Part shown: positions 1 through 6,008 of the stretch, in pieces
Layout of the letters: each line of letters opens with the position of its first letter
Numbering within the stretch: position 1 is the stretch's first letter
DNA from: Peptococcaceae bacterium UBA3933
GTDB lineage: Bacteria > Bacillota > Peptococcia > Peptococcales > BICA1-8
Direction of reading: 5' to 3'
NCBI GenBank assembly: GCA_002385805.1
Contig: DGEF01000042.1
Location: forward strand, 5,592-11,922
DNA: 6,331 nt
Notes under the pieces: model-generated
Seen by the model: the letters and a program-made list of their open reading frames with translations, nothing else
What the model was told of the DNA's origin: nothing
Databases searched by the model: none
Translations under genes and position numbers: made by a program

Positions 1-2
1 CA

Positions 3-1244
3 AAAGTAGGTGTATGTGGTAAAAATGAAGATTTGGCCAGCTTACAAGATACTATTATTTTTGGTTTAAAAGGTATAGCAGCTTACGCTACTCATGCCAG
101 AGAATTAGGCTATACGGATCCGGAAATTGATAAAATAACTCACGAAGCTTTGTATTTTACTTTAACAAATGTGAATTTTAATTTAGAAGAACATATTAAA
201 ATGGCTCTCAAAGTTGGAGAAGCAACCATCCGAGTTATGGAACTACTGGATAAAGCTCATACGGAAAAACTGGGTATACCTCAACCAGTAAAAGTAACTA
301 ACGATAAAATTGAAGGTAAATGCATCTTAGTTTCCGGACATAACCTTTTTGCTTTAGAAAATCTACTTAAACAAACTGAAGGAAAAGGTATTAATATCTA
401 TACCCATTCAGAAATGTTACCGGCTCATGGTTATCCGGAATTAAAAAAATACCCTCATCTAAAAGGTAATGTAGGTAAGTCCTGGTTCGACCAAAGAAAA
501 GTCTTTGAAGAGTTTCCCGGTGCCATTCTGGTTACTACTAACTGTGTAATGCCTATTAAAGGAACTTATAGTGACCGCATTTTCTCCTATGATGTAACAG
601 GTTTAGAAGGTGTGCAAAAGATAGAAAACAATGATTTTACTCCTATAATCAATAAAGCTCTAGAATTGCCTGCTGCCAACGTAGACTCTGATAAAGTATT
701 AACTACCGGTTTTCACCACCAGACAGTGTTAGGTTTGGCCCCGGAAATTATTGCTGCAGTAAAAGAAGGTAAAATTAAAAGATTCTTTGTCATCGCCGGC
801 TGTGATGCCCCTGGTAAAGGGAATGAATACTACAGGGAATTAGCTACCTCCCTACCGGAAAATTGCGTTATTTTAACAACCTCCTGTGGAAAATTTAGAT
901 TTAATGATGTAGAATATGGTACAGTTCCAGGTACGGATATCCCCCGCTTTATTGACTTAGGACAATGTAATAATTCTATTTCCGCTGTTAAAATCGCTTT
1001 AGCCTTGGCCGATGCTTTTGAATGTGAAGTAAATGATTTGCCTGTAAGTATTGTTTTATCCTGGTTTGAGCAAAAAGCAGTAGCTATTCTTTTAGGTTTA
1101 TTCAGTCTAGGTGTAAAAGATATTCGTATTGGAGCCAGAGCACCTGAATTTATTACCCCTGGTGTATTAAAAGTCTTAGTCGATAACTTTGGCTTAAAAT
1201 TAATAGGAGATCCTCAAGAGGATCTGCAAGAAATGTTAAAGTAA
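3..1244 (+). CDS. hcp: Hybrid cluster protein (hydroxylamine/NO reductase, Hcp), class III-like, 5' truncated by the window
   Basis: The frame is open from base 3 with no stop, so the gene begins outside the window. The TTG at 33 is not the start: the preceding codons read KVGVCGKNEDL, which is the end of the N-terminal Cys motif of Hcp. In the 413 visible residues, Cys5 is the last ligand of the N-terminal Fe-S cubane. All seven ligands of the hybrid Fe-S-O cluster can be seen: His113 (SGHNL), Glu137 (HSEMLPAHGYP), Cys181 (TTNC), Cys267 (IAGCDA, the persulfide position), Cys295 (TTSCGKFRF), Cys322 (DLGQCNN) and Glu356 (SWFEQKA). Adding about 18 missing residues gives roughly 430, which fits class III Hcps. 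These lack the roughly 110-residue helical segment present in the ~550-residue forms. Family knowledge: cytoplasmic, reduces NO to N2O and, in vitro, hydroxylamine to ammonia. It is the first visible gene of a two-gene operon with the ferredoxin downstream. Confidence 0.96.
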   Translation, partial: KVGVCGKNEDLASLQDTIIFGLKGIAAYATHARELGYTDPEIDKITHEALYFTLTNVNFNLEEHIKMALKVGEATIRVMELLDKAHTEKLGIPQPVKVTNDKIEGKCILVSGHNLFALENLLKQTEGKGINIYTHSEMLPAHGYPELKKYPHLKGNVGKSWFDQRKVFEEFPGAILVTTNCVMPIKGTYSDRIFSYDVTGLEGVQKIENNDFTPIINKALELPAANVDSDKVLTTGFHHQTVLGLAPEIIAAVKEGKIKRFFVIAGCDAPGKGNEYYRELATSLPENCVILTTSCGKFRFNDVEYGTVPGTDIPRFIDLGQCNNSISAVKIALALADAFECEVNDLPVSIVLSWFEQKAVAILLGLFSLGVKDIRIGARAPEFITPGVLKVLVDNFGLKLIGDPQEDLQEMLK

Positions 1245-1250
1245 TTAATT

Positions 1251-1256
1251 GAGGAG
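1251..1256 (+). promoter_or_regulatory. Shine-Dalgarno site setting the start of the Hcp-linked ferredoxin
   Basis: GAGGAG lies 8 bases before GTG 1265. An earlier in-frame GTG at 1256 overlaps this site and would leave no room for a ribosome binding site. The ATG at 1263 is out of frame and hits TAA after two codons. GTG 1265 is therefore the supported start. Confidence 0.75.
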
Positions 1257-1264
1257 TGAAATAT

Positions 1265-1942
1265 GTGGTAATTCGTAAAATTGTGGAAATTGACGAAGAA
1301 AAATGTAACGGCTGTGGTCTATGTATACCGGCCTGTCATGAAGGTGCCATTAAAATTATCAATGGCAAAGCAAAATTAATTGCCGACCATCTTTGTGATG
1401 GATTAGGTGACTGTTTAGGTGAATGTCCCCAGGGCGCTATCCGGATAATAGAACGGGAAGCGGAAGAATATGATGAAGAAGCAGTAAAAGCTCATTTAGC
1501 CGGAAACAGTGGTTGCCCCGGTACTAGAATGCAGTCTTTTACAAACAATGAAACTTCAGAGAAAGTGAATATTCAATCAGAATTAAGACAATGGCCTGTA
1601 CAACTGCATTTGGTGCCACCTAATGCACCCTTTTTCCAAGAAGCCGACCTTTTACTGACCGCTTCCTGTGTACCTATTGCCTATGCAAATTATCATCAAG
1701 ATCTACTTAAAGGTAAAGCAGTGGTAATTGCCTGTCCCAAACTTGATCATACAGGACCATATGTAGAAAAATTAGCTTCTATTATCAAAAACAACAATCT
1801 AAAAAGCATAACCATTGCCCGGATGGAAGTGCCTTGTTGTGGCGGATTAAATGTTCTTGTTAACAAAGCCCAAGAACTTGCCGGTACTAATATTCCGGTA
1901 ACCGAAAAAATTATCGGAATCAGAGGCAATATTATTAAATAA
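1265..1942 (+). CDS. 4Fe-4S ferredoxin-like protein with Cys-rich C-terminal domain, Hcp-linked
   Basis: A 225-residue cytoplasmic iron-sulfur protein, probably the electron donor to Hcp; that role is inferred from its position 20 bases downstream. Residues 1-62 are a ferredoxin module. C14-x2-C17-x2-C20-x3-C24 is a full 4Fe-4S motif. The second motif is C44-x5-C50-x3-C54-P (CDGLGDCLGECP), so it lacks the usual CxxC opening and shows only three Cys. A GCPG motif follows (Cys84). The C-terminal half (about 108-225) has conserved-looking Cys in TASC (135), ACPKLD (157) and VPCCGGL (191, 192). No transmembrane segment or signal peptide is visible. The start is GTG 1265, chosen from the ribosome binding site. 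From general knowledge, similar two-domain proteins occur beside hcp and other redox genes in anaerobes, where the E. coli-type NADH reductase Hcr is absent. The function of the C-terminal domain is not known to me. Confidence 0.85.
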   Translation: MVIRKIVEIDEEKCNGCGLCIPACHEGAIKIINGKAKLIADHLCDGLGDCLGECPQGAIRIIEREAEEYDEEAVKAHLAGNSGCPGTRMQSFTNNETSEKVNIQSELRQWPVQLHLVPPNAPFFQEADLLLTASCVPIAYANYHQDLLKGKAVVIACPKLDHTGPYVEKLASIIKNNNLKSITIARMEVPCCGGLNVLVNKAQELAGTNIPVTEKIIGIRGNIIK

Positions 1943-1944
1943 TG

Positions 1945-1978
1945 AAAAATCCTTGCCTTTAAACGGCAAGGATTTTTT
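1945..1978. terminator. Bidirectional Rho-independent terminator between hcp operon and tatA
   Basis: A perfect 13-bp stem (1945-1957 with 1965-1977) encloses the 7-base loop TTTAAAC. The plus strand ends in six T (1973-1978) and the minus strand in five T (1949-1945). It starts 3 bases after the ferredoxin stop codon and lies 5 bases beyond the tatA stop, so it serves both convergent transcripts. Confidence 0.93.
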
Positions 1979-1982
1979 ATAT

Positions 1983-2195
1983 TTATGATTTCTTTTCATT
2001 CTTATCCTCATCATCTATTTTTATAGCTTCACTAACAGCATCAGTAACATCACTGGTTGCTTTTTTAAACTCTTTTATGCTTTTACCAACTGCACGGCCA
2101 ACTTCAGGCAATTTACCTGGTCCAAAGATGATTAAAGCTAAGGCCAAGATTAATAATAATTCTGGTACACCGAGATTAGGCAGGAAACCTAGCAT
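1983..2195 (-). CDS. tatA: Twin-arginine translocase subunit TatA/E
   Basis: A 70-residue membrane protein that forms the pore-like component of the Tat system, which exports folded cofactor-containing proteins. It has a short N-terminal segment, one transmembrane helix at about residues 11-25 (PELLLILALALIIFGPG), the family hinge FGPGKLPE (24-31), and an amphipathic helix from about 30 to 50 (GRAVGKSIKEFKKA). A charged tail ends in DDEDKNEKKS. Glu12 is the polar residue at the start of the helix. The start is ATG 2195, because AGGAGG sits 9 bases upstream; a longer reading from TTG 2216 would translate through this ribosome binding site. It is the last gene of the Moco operon, 77 bases after mog. 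This fits because many molybdoenzymes are Tat substrates. No tatC is in the window. Confidence 0.93.
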   Translation of the reverse strand: MLGFLPNLGVPELLLILALALIIFGPGKLPEVGRAVGKSIKEFKKATSDVTDAVSEAIKIDDEDKNEKKS

Positions 2196-2204
2196 TGATT
2201 TTAC

Positions 2205-2210
2205 CCTCCT
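2205..2210 (-). promoter_or_regulatory. Shine-Dalgarno site of tatA
   Basis: AGGAGG on the minus strand, 9 bases before ATG 2195. It rules out the longer in-frame reading that starts at 2216 and gives the usual TatA N-terminus. Confidence 0.8.
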
Positions 2211-2272
2211 CATCAAATTGGTAGTTACATATAAATTCTATACCAAAGTCTATATTCCTTTATCTATTCGTA

Positions 2273-3205
2273 CTAATTTTTTTCCAGCAGGTGTGCGCAT
2301 TCTCCACCTTTTCCCTTTAATATTTCTAAACCGTGTTCCAAAGCGGGTAAAATTACATCCAAACACTCGTGACAGGCTTTAGGGCTACCCGGTAAATTGA
2401 TAATTAAAGTTTGCTTTCTAATACCGGCTACTGCCCTAGAAAGCATAGCTTGCGGAGTAATCTCCAAGGTTTTCATCCTCATGGCTTCACTAATTCCAGG
2501 AACCAGTTTTTCCACTACATCCAATGTGGCTTCCGGGGTAATATCCCGCGGAGCAAAACCGGTTCCGCCAGTTGTTAAAATTAAGTCCACCTTTTTTGTT
2601 TCAACTAAATCCACCAGTGCCGTTTTCAACTGTTCCTTATCATCCGGTAACACCTGATAATCAACAACATCAGCTAAAAATCTAAGTCTATCCTTAATAA
2701 CATCCCCGCTTTTATCCTCCCTTAAACCCCGCGAGCCTTTATCACTAACGGTAACTACTGCTAATTTATAATTAGGAAGTAATTCTATAAGATCATCAAC
2801 CTTTACATTTCCTTGTTTTAAAACTTCGGTAAAAATACCTTCTTTAGGCATTACACAATCTCCGGCCTGATAATAAATGGCGCAACGATGATGACACTCT
2901 TTACCAATTTGCGTTACTCGTAGTACTGCTTCCTTACCTATTTTGAGCCTGGTTCCTATGGGCAGTTTAGTCAAATCTATCCCTTGGGTGGTTAAGTTTT
3001 CTGCAAAATCTCCGGGACCTACATTTAAACCCATTTGTCGCATTTTTTCAATGCTCTCCCAAGCCAATAAACTTACCTGGCGGTGAGCAAAACCGGCATG
3101 AGCATCTCCTTCCACTCCTTTATCAATAAGCAATTTACCTTTTCCAATATTTTTTTTGCGCATTCCACGCTTGGGACTGATACAAACCGCTACGACTTTT
3201 CCCAT
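2273..3205 (-). CDS. mog: MOSC domain-molybdopterin adenylyltransferase (MogA/MoaB) fusion
   Basis: A 310-residue cytoplasmic two-domain protein. Residues 1-144 are a MOSC domain, the family that includes the Moco sulfurase C-terminus and YiiM. Visible features are the GVEGDAHAG and QVSLLAWESI segments, GDFAENL, and a GKECH motif with Cys104 in the position of the conserved MOSC cysteine. Residues 146-310 are a MogA/MoaB domain with SDKGSRG (154-160), the TTGGTG nucleotide/pterin loop (211-216), RDITPEAT (220-227) and LPGSPKA (271-277). The Mog domain adenylylates molybdopterin before metal insertion by MoeA. The MOSC domain is thought to carry or transfer sulfur, but its substrate here is unknown. 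The ATG follows the mobB-moaC stop with no gap, and GGGGAG is 6 bases upstream, so translation is likely coupled. MOSC-Mog fusions are known in Clostridia. Confidence 0.93.
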   Translation of the reverse strand: MGKVVAVCISPKRGMRKKNIGKGKLLIDKGVEGDAHAGFAHRQVSLLAWESIEKMRQMGLNVGPGDFAENLTTQGIDLTKLPIGTRLKIGKEAVLRVTQIGKECHHRCAIYYQAGDCVMPKEGIFTEVLKQGNVKVDDLIELLPNYKLAVVTVSDKGSRGLREDKSGDVIKDRLRFLADVVDYQVLPDDKEQLKTALVDLVETKKVDLILTTGGTGFAPRDITPEATLDVVEKLVPGISEAMRMKTLEITPQAMLSRAVAGIRKQTLIINLPGSPKACHECLDVILPALEHGLEILKGKGGECAHLLEKN

Positions 3206-4207
3206 TTATCTCTCCCCTTTTCTGATAAATGTACCGCTTTTCCCACCTGTTTTTTTTACTAACCTGATATTTTCAATAACCATCTCTTTGTCTACTGCCT
3301 TACACATGTCATATATAGTCAGAGCCGCAATACTTACCCCTGTTAGCGCTTCCATTTCCACCCCGGTTTGGCCGCTAACCTTGACCTGACACTCAATAAG
3401 AACTTTATTATTTTCGTAATCAAGAGTAAAATCAATATTTATCGAACCAATACTTAAAGGATGACACATAGGAATTAAACGACTGGTTTCTTTAACCCCT
3501 ACGATTCCTGCTACCTGGGCTACCGCTAAAACATCCCCTTTCTTCATCTTCCCCTGGGCTATTAGTTGGAGAGTTTCTTGAGCCATTCTTACTTCGCCCC
3601 GGGCAACAGCTTCCCGTTCTGTTATTCCTTTCCCGGTCACATCCACCATTCGCGCCCGGCCTTGTTCATTAAAATGGGTTAAGTGAGGTTTGTCCATTTC
3701 AGTATCAATTTCTTTTTTTAAAAAATGCTTTTCTAATAACTCAGCCACTTCTTTAAAATCATCCGGCCCAAATTGAGGCACCTCAACAGAAAGGTTTTCT
3801 ACATCAGTAACCACAGCGATTAAATTCTTACCAGATGAAAAAACGTCTGTCCCTTTAGCCTTCCTGACAATTTCAATTTTAGGTTTATCCTCATCTTTGA
3901 ATCCTTCAGCTAAAATTAAATCCACATCCTTAAAAACCCCGACTACTTCATCTAATTTTACTTTTTCAGGAGTTTTCTGAATGTAAGCATACCGCTCATG
4001 GCCAAGGATACAAATAATTTCAGCTCCCGCTTGAGCATACCGCCGGCTATCTTTTCCCGACTTATCAATTTCAAATTCGGAAGTGCTTTTAATAGCACCT
4101 ACACGGTAACCCCTTTCTACCAACTCCCTGATTAATTTTTCTAAAAATGTAGTTTTTCCGGTGCCTGAACTTTTGGCTACAATGCAAACTACTGGAATAG
4201 CCGCCAT
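3206..4207 (-). CDS. moaC: MobB-MoaC fusion (Moco guanine dinucleotide accessory GTPase + cyclic pyranopterin monophosphate synthase)
   Basis: A 333-residue protein with two unrelated Moco domains. Residues 1 to about 163 are MobB, a P-loop GTP-binding partner of MobA: Walker A is KSSGTGKTT (12-20), and a DLILAEGFK segment lies at 96-104. Residues 171-333 are MoaC, which converts 3',8-cyclo-7,8-dihydro-GTP from MoaA to cyclic pyranopterin monophosphate. The expected catalytic residues are present: Lys223 (KKGDV), His249 (MCHPL), Asp300 and Lys303 (TIYDMCKA), with GVEMEALTG (282-290). The MoaC part begins exactly where free MoaC proteins begin (Met171, LTHFNEQGRARMVDV). No good ribosome binding site precedes Met171, so a single polypeptide is favoured. 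The start ATG has AGGAGG (4216-4221) 8 bases upstream, inside the end of moaA. Both domains look intact; no mobA is in the window. Confidence 0.94.
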   Translation of the reverse strand: MAAIPVVCIVAKSSGTGKTTFLEKLIRELVERGYRVGAIKSTSEFEIDKSGKDSRRYAQAGAEIICILGHERYAYIQKTPEKVKLDEVVGVFKDVDLILAEGFKDEDKPKIEIVRKAKGTDVFSSGKNLIAVVTDVENLSVEVPQFGPDDFKEVAELLEKHFLKKEIDTEMDKPHLTHFNEQGRARMVDVTGKGITEREAVARGEVRMAQETLQLIAQGKMKKGDVLAVAQVAGIVGVKETSRLIPMCHPLSIGSINIDFTLDYENNKVLIECQVKVSGQTGVEMEALTGVSIAALTIYDMCKAVDKEMVIENIRLVKKTGGKSGTFIRKGER

Positions 4208-4211
4208 TTTT

Positions 4212-5204
4212 TCAACCTCCTATTTGGGCCATAGACCTTAAATTAACTTGGGAGCGATAATCCGGGTTGCTTTCCGCCATTAAGTGTTTTTCCTTTTTTT
4301 TACATAACCCCTCCTTAATCAAACCGGTTAATAATTGAGGATTACCGATGGCTTCCCGGACATATATCTCCTCATCCCAATAAAGACAGGGTTTAAACTT
4401 ACCGTCGGCTGTAAGTCTTAACCGATTACAGGTAGAACAAAAATGACCGCTTACCGGATGAATCAAGCCAATAGTGCCTTTAGCTTTATTAATTTGAAAA
4501 ATCTCCGCAGTACCGTTTCCGGGTAAACCTTCATAAGAATTTAATCTATAACCTAAGGCTAATGCCCTATCTTTAACAACCTGTAAAGGTAGATAACGGT
4601 TTAACCAAAAAGTATCATGATTATCTAAAGGCATATACTCTATAAACCTTACATGAAGGGGGTAATCCAGGGTAAGTTTTAGAAAATCGGCAATCTCTAG
4701 CTCATTAATCCCGGCCATTAACACTACATTTAGCTTTATAGGGGAAAAATTTAGCGCTAATGCCTTTTTTATCCCGGCAAGTACGTTGTTTAAATCTCCT
4801 CCCCGGGTAATTTTTTTATAAGTAATGGGTCGTAAAGAATCAACACTGATATTTAGTCTGTTTAACCCCTTTTCCTTTAATTTTTCCAGATTTTTAGCCA
4901 AAAGCTGGCCATTGGTAGTTAAGGCTACATCTTTAATTCCAGGTATATTACTTAAACTACCAATAAGATTTTCTATGCCTTTTCTTACCAAAGGCTCTCC
5001 TCCCGTAATGCGTAACTTTTTAATACCTAAGGGTGCCAGAATTTCTACAAAACGAACAATTTCTTCATAGGTCAATATATCTTGATGAGGCAATAATTTG
5101 ATACCTTCTGGACCCATGCAATAAATACACCGCAAATTACAACGATCCGTTACAGAAATTCGTAAATAATCATATTGCCGCCCAAACTTATCCTCTAAAC
5201 TCAC
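4212..5204 (-). CDS. moaA: GTP 3',8-cyclase MoaA (radical SAM)
   Basis: A 330-residue enzyme for the first step of molybdopterin synthesis: with SAM it rearranges GTP to 3',8-cyclo-7,8-dihydro-GTP, the substrate of MoaC. The radical SAM cluster motif is Cys22-x3-Cys26-x2-Cys29 (DRCNLRCIYC). GGEP at 68-71 is the SAM-binding motif. The C-terminal 4Fe-4S cluster that binds GTP has Cys256, Cys259 and Cys273 (HFCSTCNRLRL ... KPCL). The chain ends in Gly-Gly, the essential MoaA tail. Length is normal and nothing is missing. The start is GTG 5204; an in-frame stop lies a few codons upstream and no other start fits. The stop lies 4 bases before the mobB-moaC start, and the gene overlaps that gene's ribosome binding site. 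It follows the moeA remnant by 46 bases. Confidence 0.97.
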   Translation of the reverse strand: MSLEDKFGRQYDYLRISVTDRCNLRCIYCMGPEGIKLLPHQDILTYEEIVRFVEILAPLGIKKLRITGGEPLVRKGIENLIGSLSNIPGIKDVALTTNGQLLAKNLEKLKEKGLNRLNISVDSLRPITYKKITRGGDLNNVLAGIKKALALNFSPIKLNVVLMAGINELEIADFLKLTLDYPLHVRFIEYMPLDNHDTFWLNRYLPLQVVKDRALALGYRLNSYEGLPGNGTAEIFQINKAKGTIGLIHPVSGHFCSTCNRLRLTADGKFKPCLYWDEEIYVREAIGNPQLLTGLIKEGLCKKKEKHLMAESNPDYRSQVNLRSMAQIGG

Positions 5205-5220
5205 CCTCCTACCCCCTCCA
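5205..5220 (-). promoter_or_regulatory. Tandem Shine-Dalgarno-like purine tract before moaA
   Basis: The minus strand reads TGGAGGGGGTAGGAGG directly before GTG 5204. The nearer AGGAGG abuts the start codon and is too close to serve. GGAGG at 5219-5215 has a 10-base spacing and probably does the work. The two compete for the same anti-Shine-Dalgarno sequence. Confidence 0.55.
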
Positions 5221-5250
5221 TTAAATCAGTCTTTGTAAAAAGTATTTTCC

Positions 5251-5720
5251 CTAATTCCATAAAGTAACCTCAACCCAACTGTCAGCAAGGTAACCTTCTT
5301 TTTCTTCCGGAATTTCTAAATAACCATGACTATCTACTAAAGTTTTAATTAAACTAGACTTGCCAAAAACCGGTATAGCCTCAAATCCATCTAAAGTCTC
5401 AGTAAACTTAACCCGGACCCAATCTGTCCTGCCGAAACTTCCCGGTATATTTCTCACTAAACGTGCTTCGACGACAACGGCATCAGCCCCGGGCGAAAGT
5501 ATGCCTCCGGTAGCACCATATGTATCTTCGGCATTAACTCCCTAACCGTCCACACTGGAACGGGAAAAAGCGGGTAGCAATTCCTGAAAAAAATCTCCTG
5601 TCCCACTACCCTGTTTAAAGCTGCAAATATTTTAATTTTTTCTAATCTTTATATTGGGTGGAAATTAATAATAATAATATTTCTAACCTCCGCAACTGAC
5701 TTAACCTTAAATAGTTTCAA
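5251..5720 (-). pseudogene. moeA: Decayed moeA (molybdopterin molybdenumtransferase), multiply disrupted
   Basis: MoeA inserts molybdate into adenylylated molybdopterin. The remnant starts at TTG 5720, with AAGGAG 8 bases upstream, and reads MKLFKVKSVAEV, like a MoeA N-terminus. The lesions in order are: TAA at codon 24 (5651-5649); a one-base loss in a T7 run (fwd A 5587-5593) after RVVGQEI, where the frame shifts into LLPAFSRSSVDG; TAG at 5544-5542 replacing the Tyr of the conserved DGYAV motif; an apparent deletion near 5509-5514 joining AEDTYGA to TGGILSPGADAVV (about 35 residues lost); and a second near 5461-5475 joining that to the C-terminal domain ARLVRNIPGSFGRTD (roughly 190 residues lost, including the central catalytic domain). 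The remainder to TAG 5251 is a good MoeA domain IV. About 157 codons remain of roughly 400. The 68-codon open frame from GTG 5457 is only this tail. Deletion sizes are estimated from remembered family sequences. Confidence 0.9.
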
Positions 5721-5728
5721 AAAAAACA

Positions 5729-5734
5729 CTCCTT
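5729..5734 (-). promoter_or_regulatory. Shine-Dalgarno site of the moeA pseudogene
   Basis: AAGGAG on the minus strand, 8 bases before TTG 5720. It survives although the coding sequence is broken. It fixes the original start, since the reading from TTG matches the MoeA N-terminus. Confidence 0.65.
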
Positions 5735-5809
5735 GTATATAATAAAAATCCAGTTCCCCATTTGTAGTTTATTTAAATAATTCTTTATACTGTTTTTATT
5801 TCCTGCTGT

Positions 5810-5838
5810 TTTATGAAATTTCTTGACATATAAGACAA
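5810..5838 (-). promoter_or_regulatory. Possible sigma-A type promoter of the Moco operon
   Basis: On the minus strand, TTGTCT (5838-5833) and CATAAA (5815-5810) are separated by 17 bases. Each matches four of six consensus bases. It would start transcription near 5803 and give a leader of about 80 bases before the moeA start. AT-rich DNA produces such matches by chance, so this is tentative. Confidence 0.3.
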
Positions 5839-5881
5839 CGTGGTTCTCTTTTTAGGACCTGAACCAACTGAAAATCCCAAA

Positions 5882-5908
5882 AAGGGCACTGGAACGCTCA
5901 GTACCCTT
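5882..5908. repeat. Inverted repeat / hairpin of unknown role
   Basis: AAGGGCACTG and CAGTACCCTT form a 10-bp stem with one C-A mismatch and the 7-base loop GAACGCT. No T-tract follows on either strand, so it is not a normal terminator. A second, weaker stem lies nearby (TGGTTC 5841-5846 with GAACCA 5861-5866), and a short one at 5957-5969 (AGGC-TTAAA-GCCT). Confidence 0.6.
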
Positions 5909-5974
5909 GAAACAACAGCCTACAAATAGCTTGTGAGCTTGAAAAAGGTACTATGGAGGCTTAAAGCCTAAAAT

Positions 5975-6006
5975 AAAAAAGTATCTATCTTCAATGAGAT
6001 AGATAC
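5975..6006 (-). terminator. Rho-independent terminator of the YgbA family gene
   Basis: A perfect 10-bp stem (5981-5990 with 5997-6006) with a 6-base loop is followed on the minus strand by six T (5980-5975). It begins 2 bases after the TAA stop of the gene at 6009-6326, so that gene is normally transcribed apart from the Moco operon downstream. Confidence 0.88.
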
Positions 6007-6008
6007 TG

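Larger units (their letters stand above)
5721..5974. other. Gene-poor leader/intergenic region upstream of the Moco operon
   Basis: No convincing coding sequence is seen on either strand. The longest plus-strand frame in its centre, about 29 codons from GTG 5846 to TAG near 5930, has no ribosome binding site and matches nothing I recognise. The half near moeA (5721-5820) is very AT-rich and should hold the operon leader. The half near the YgbA gene (5840-5970) has a higher GC content and several hairpins. I could not match it to a Moco riboswitch or any other RNA family from memory, and a remnant of a mobile element is equally possible. Confidence 0.5.

Noticed and set aside
33..1244. TTG at 33 as the start of hcp
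   Set aside because: The frame is open upstream and encodes the end of the conserved N-terminal Cys motif, so the gene is cut by the window edge.
2196..2216. Longer TatA N-terminus beginning at TTG 2216 or ATG 2213
   Set aside because: These codons contain the AGGAGG ribosome binding site for ATG 2195, and the added residues are not part of usual TatA proteins.
2216..2272. Separate promoter for tatA on the minus strand
   Set aside because: TATAGA/TAGAAT-like -10 candidates exist, but no acceptable -35 is present at the right distance, and the gene order favours read-through from mog.
2077..2382. Plus-strand open frame across tatA and the end of mog
   Set aside because: It lies antisense to two well-supported genes and its translation resembles no family. 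The same reasoning removes the other antisense frames at 1747-1929, 2397-2657, 3156-3389, 4825-5070 and 5360-5545.
5251..5457. A separate 68-residue protein gene starting at GTG 5457
   Set aside because: It is the C-terminal domain of MoeA, reads continuously into upstream MoeA sequence as far as TAG 5544-5542, and has no ribosome binding site of its own.
5822..5836. Plus-strand promoter at TTGACA 5823-5828
   Set aside because: There is no -10 element at 16-18 bases, and there is no plus-strand gene downstream.
5741..5974. Moco riboswitch upstream of the Moco operon
   Set aside because: The position is right, but I could not match the conserved core from memory, and the hairpins do not clearly form its layout. 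It needs a covariance-model search.
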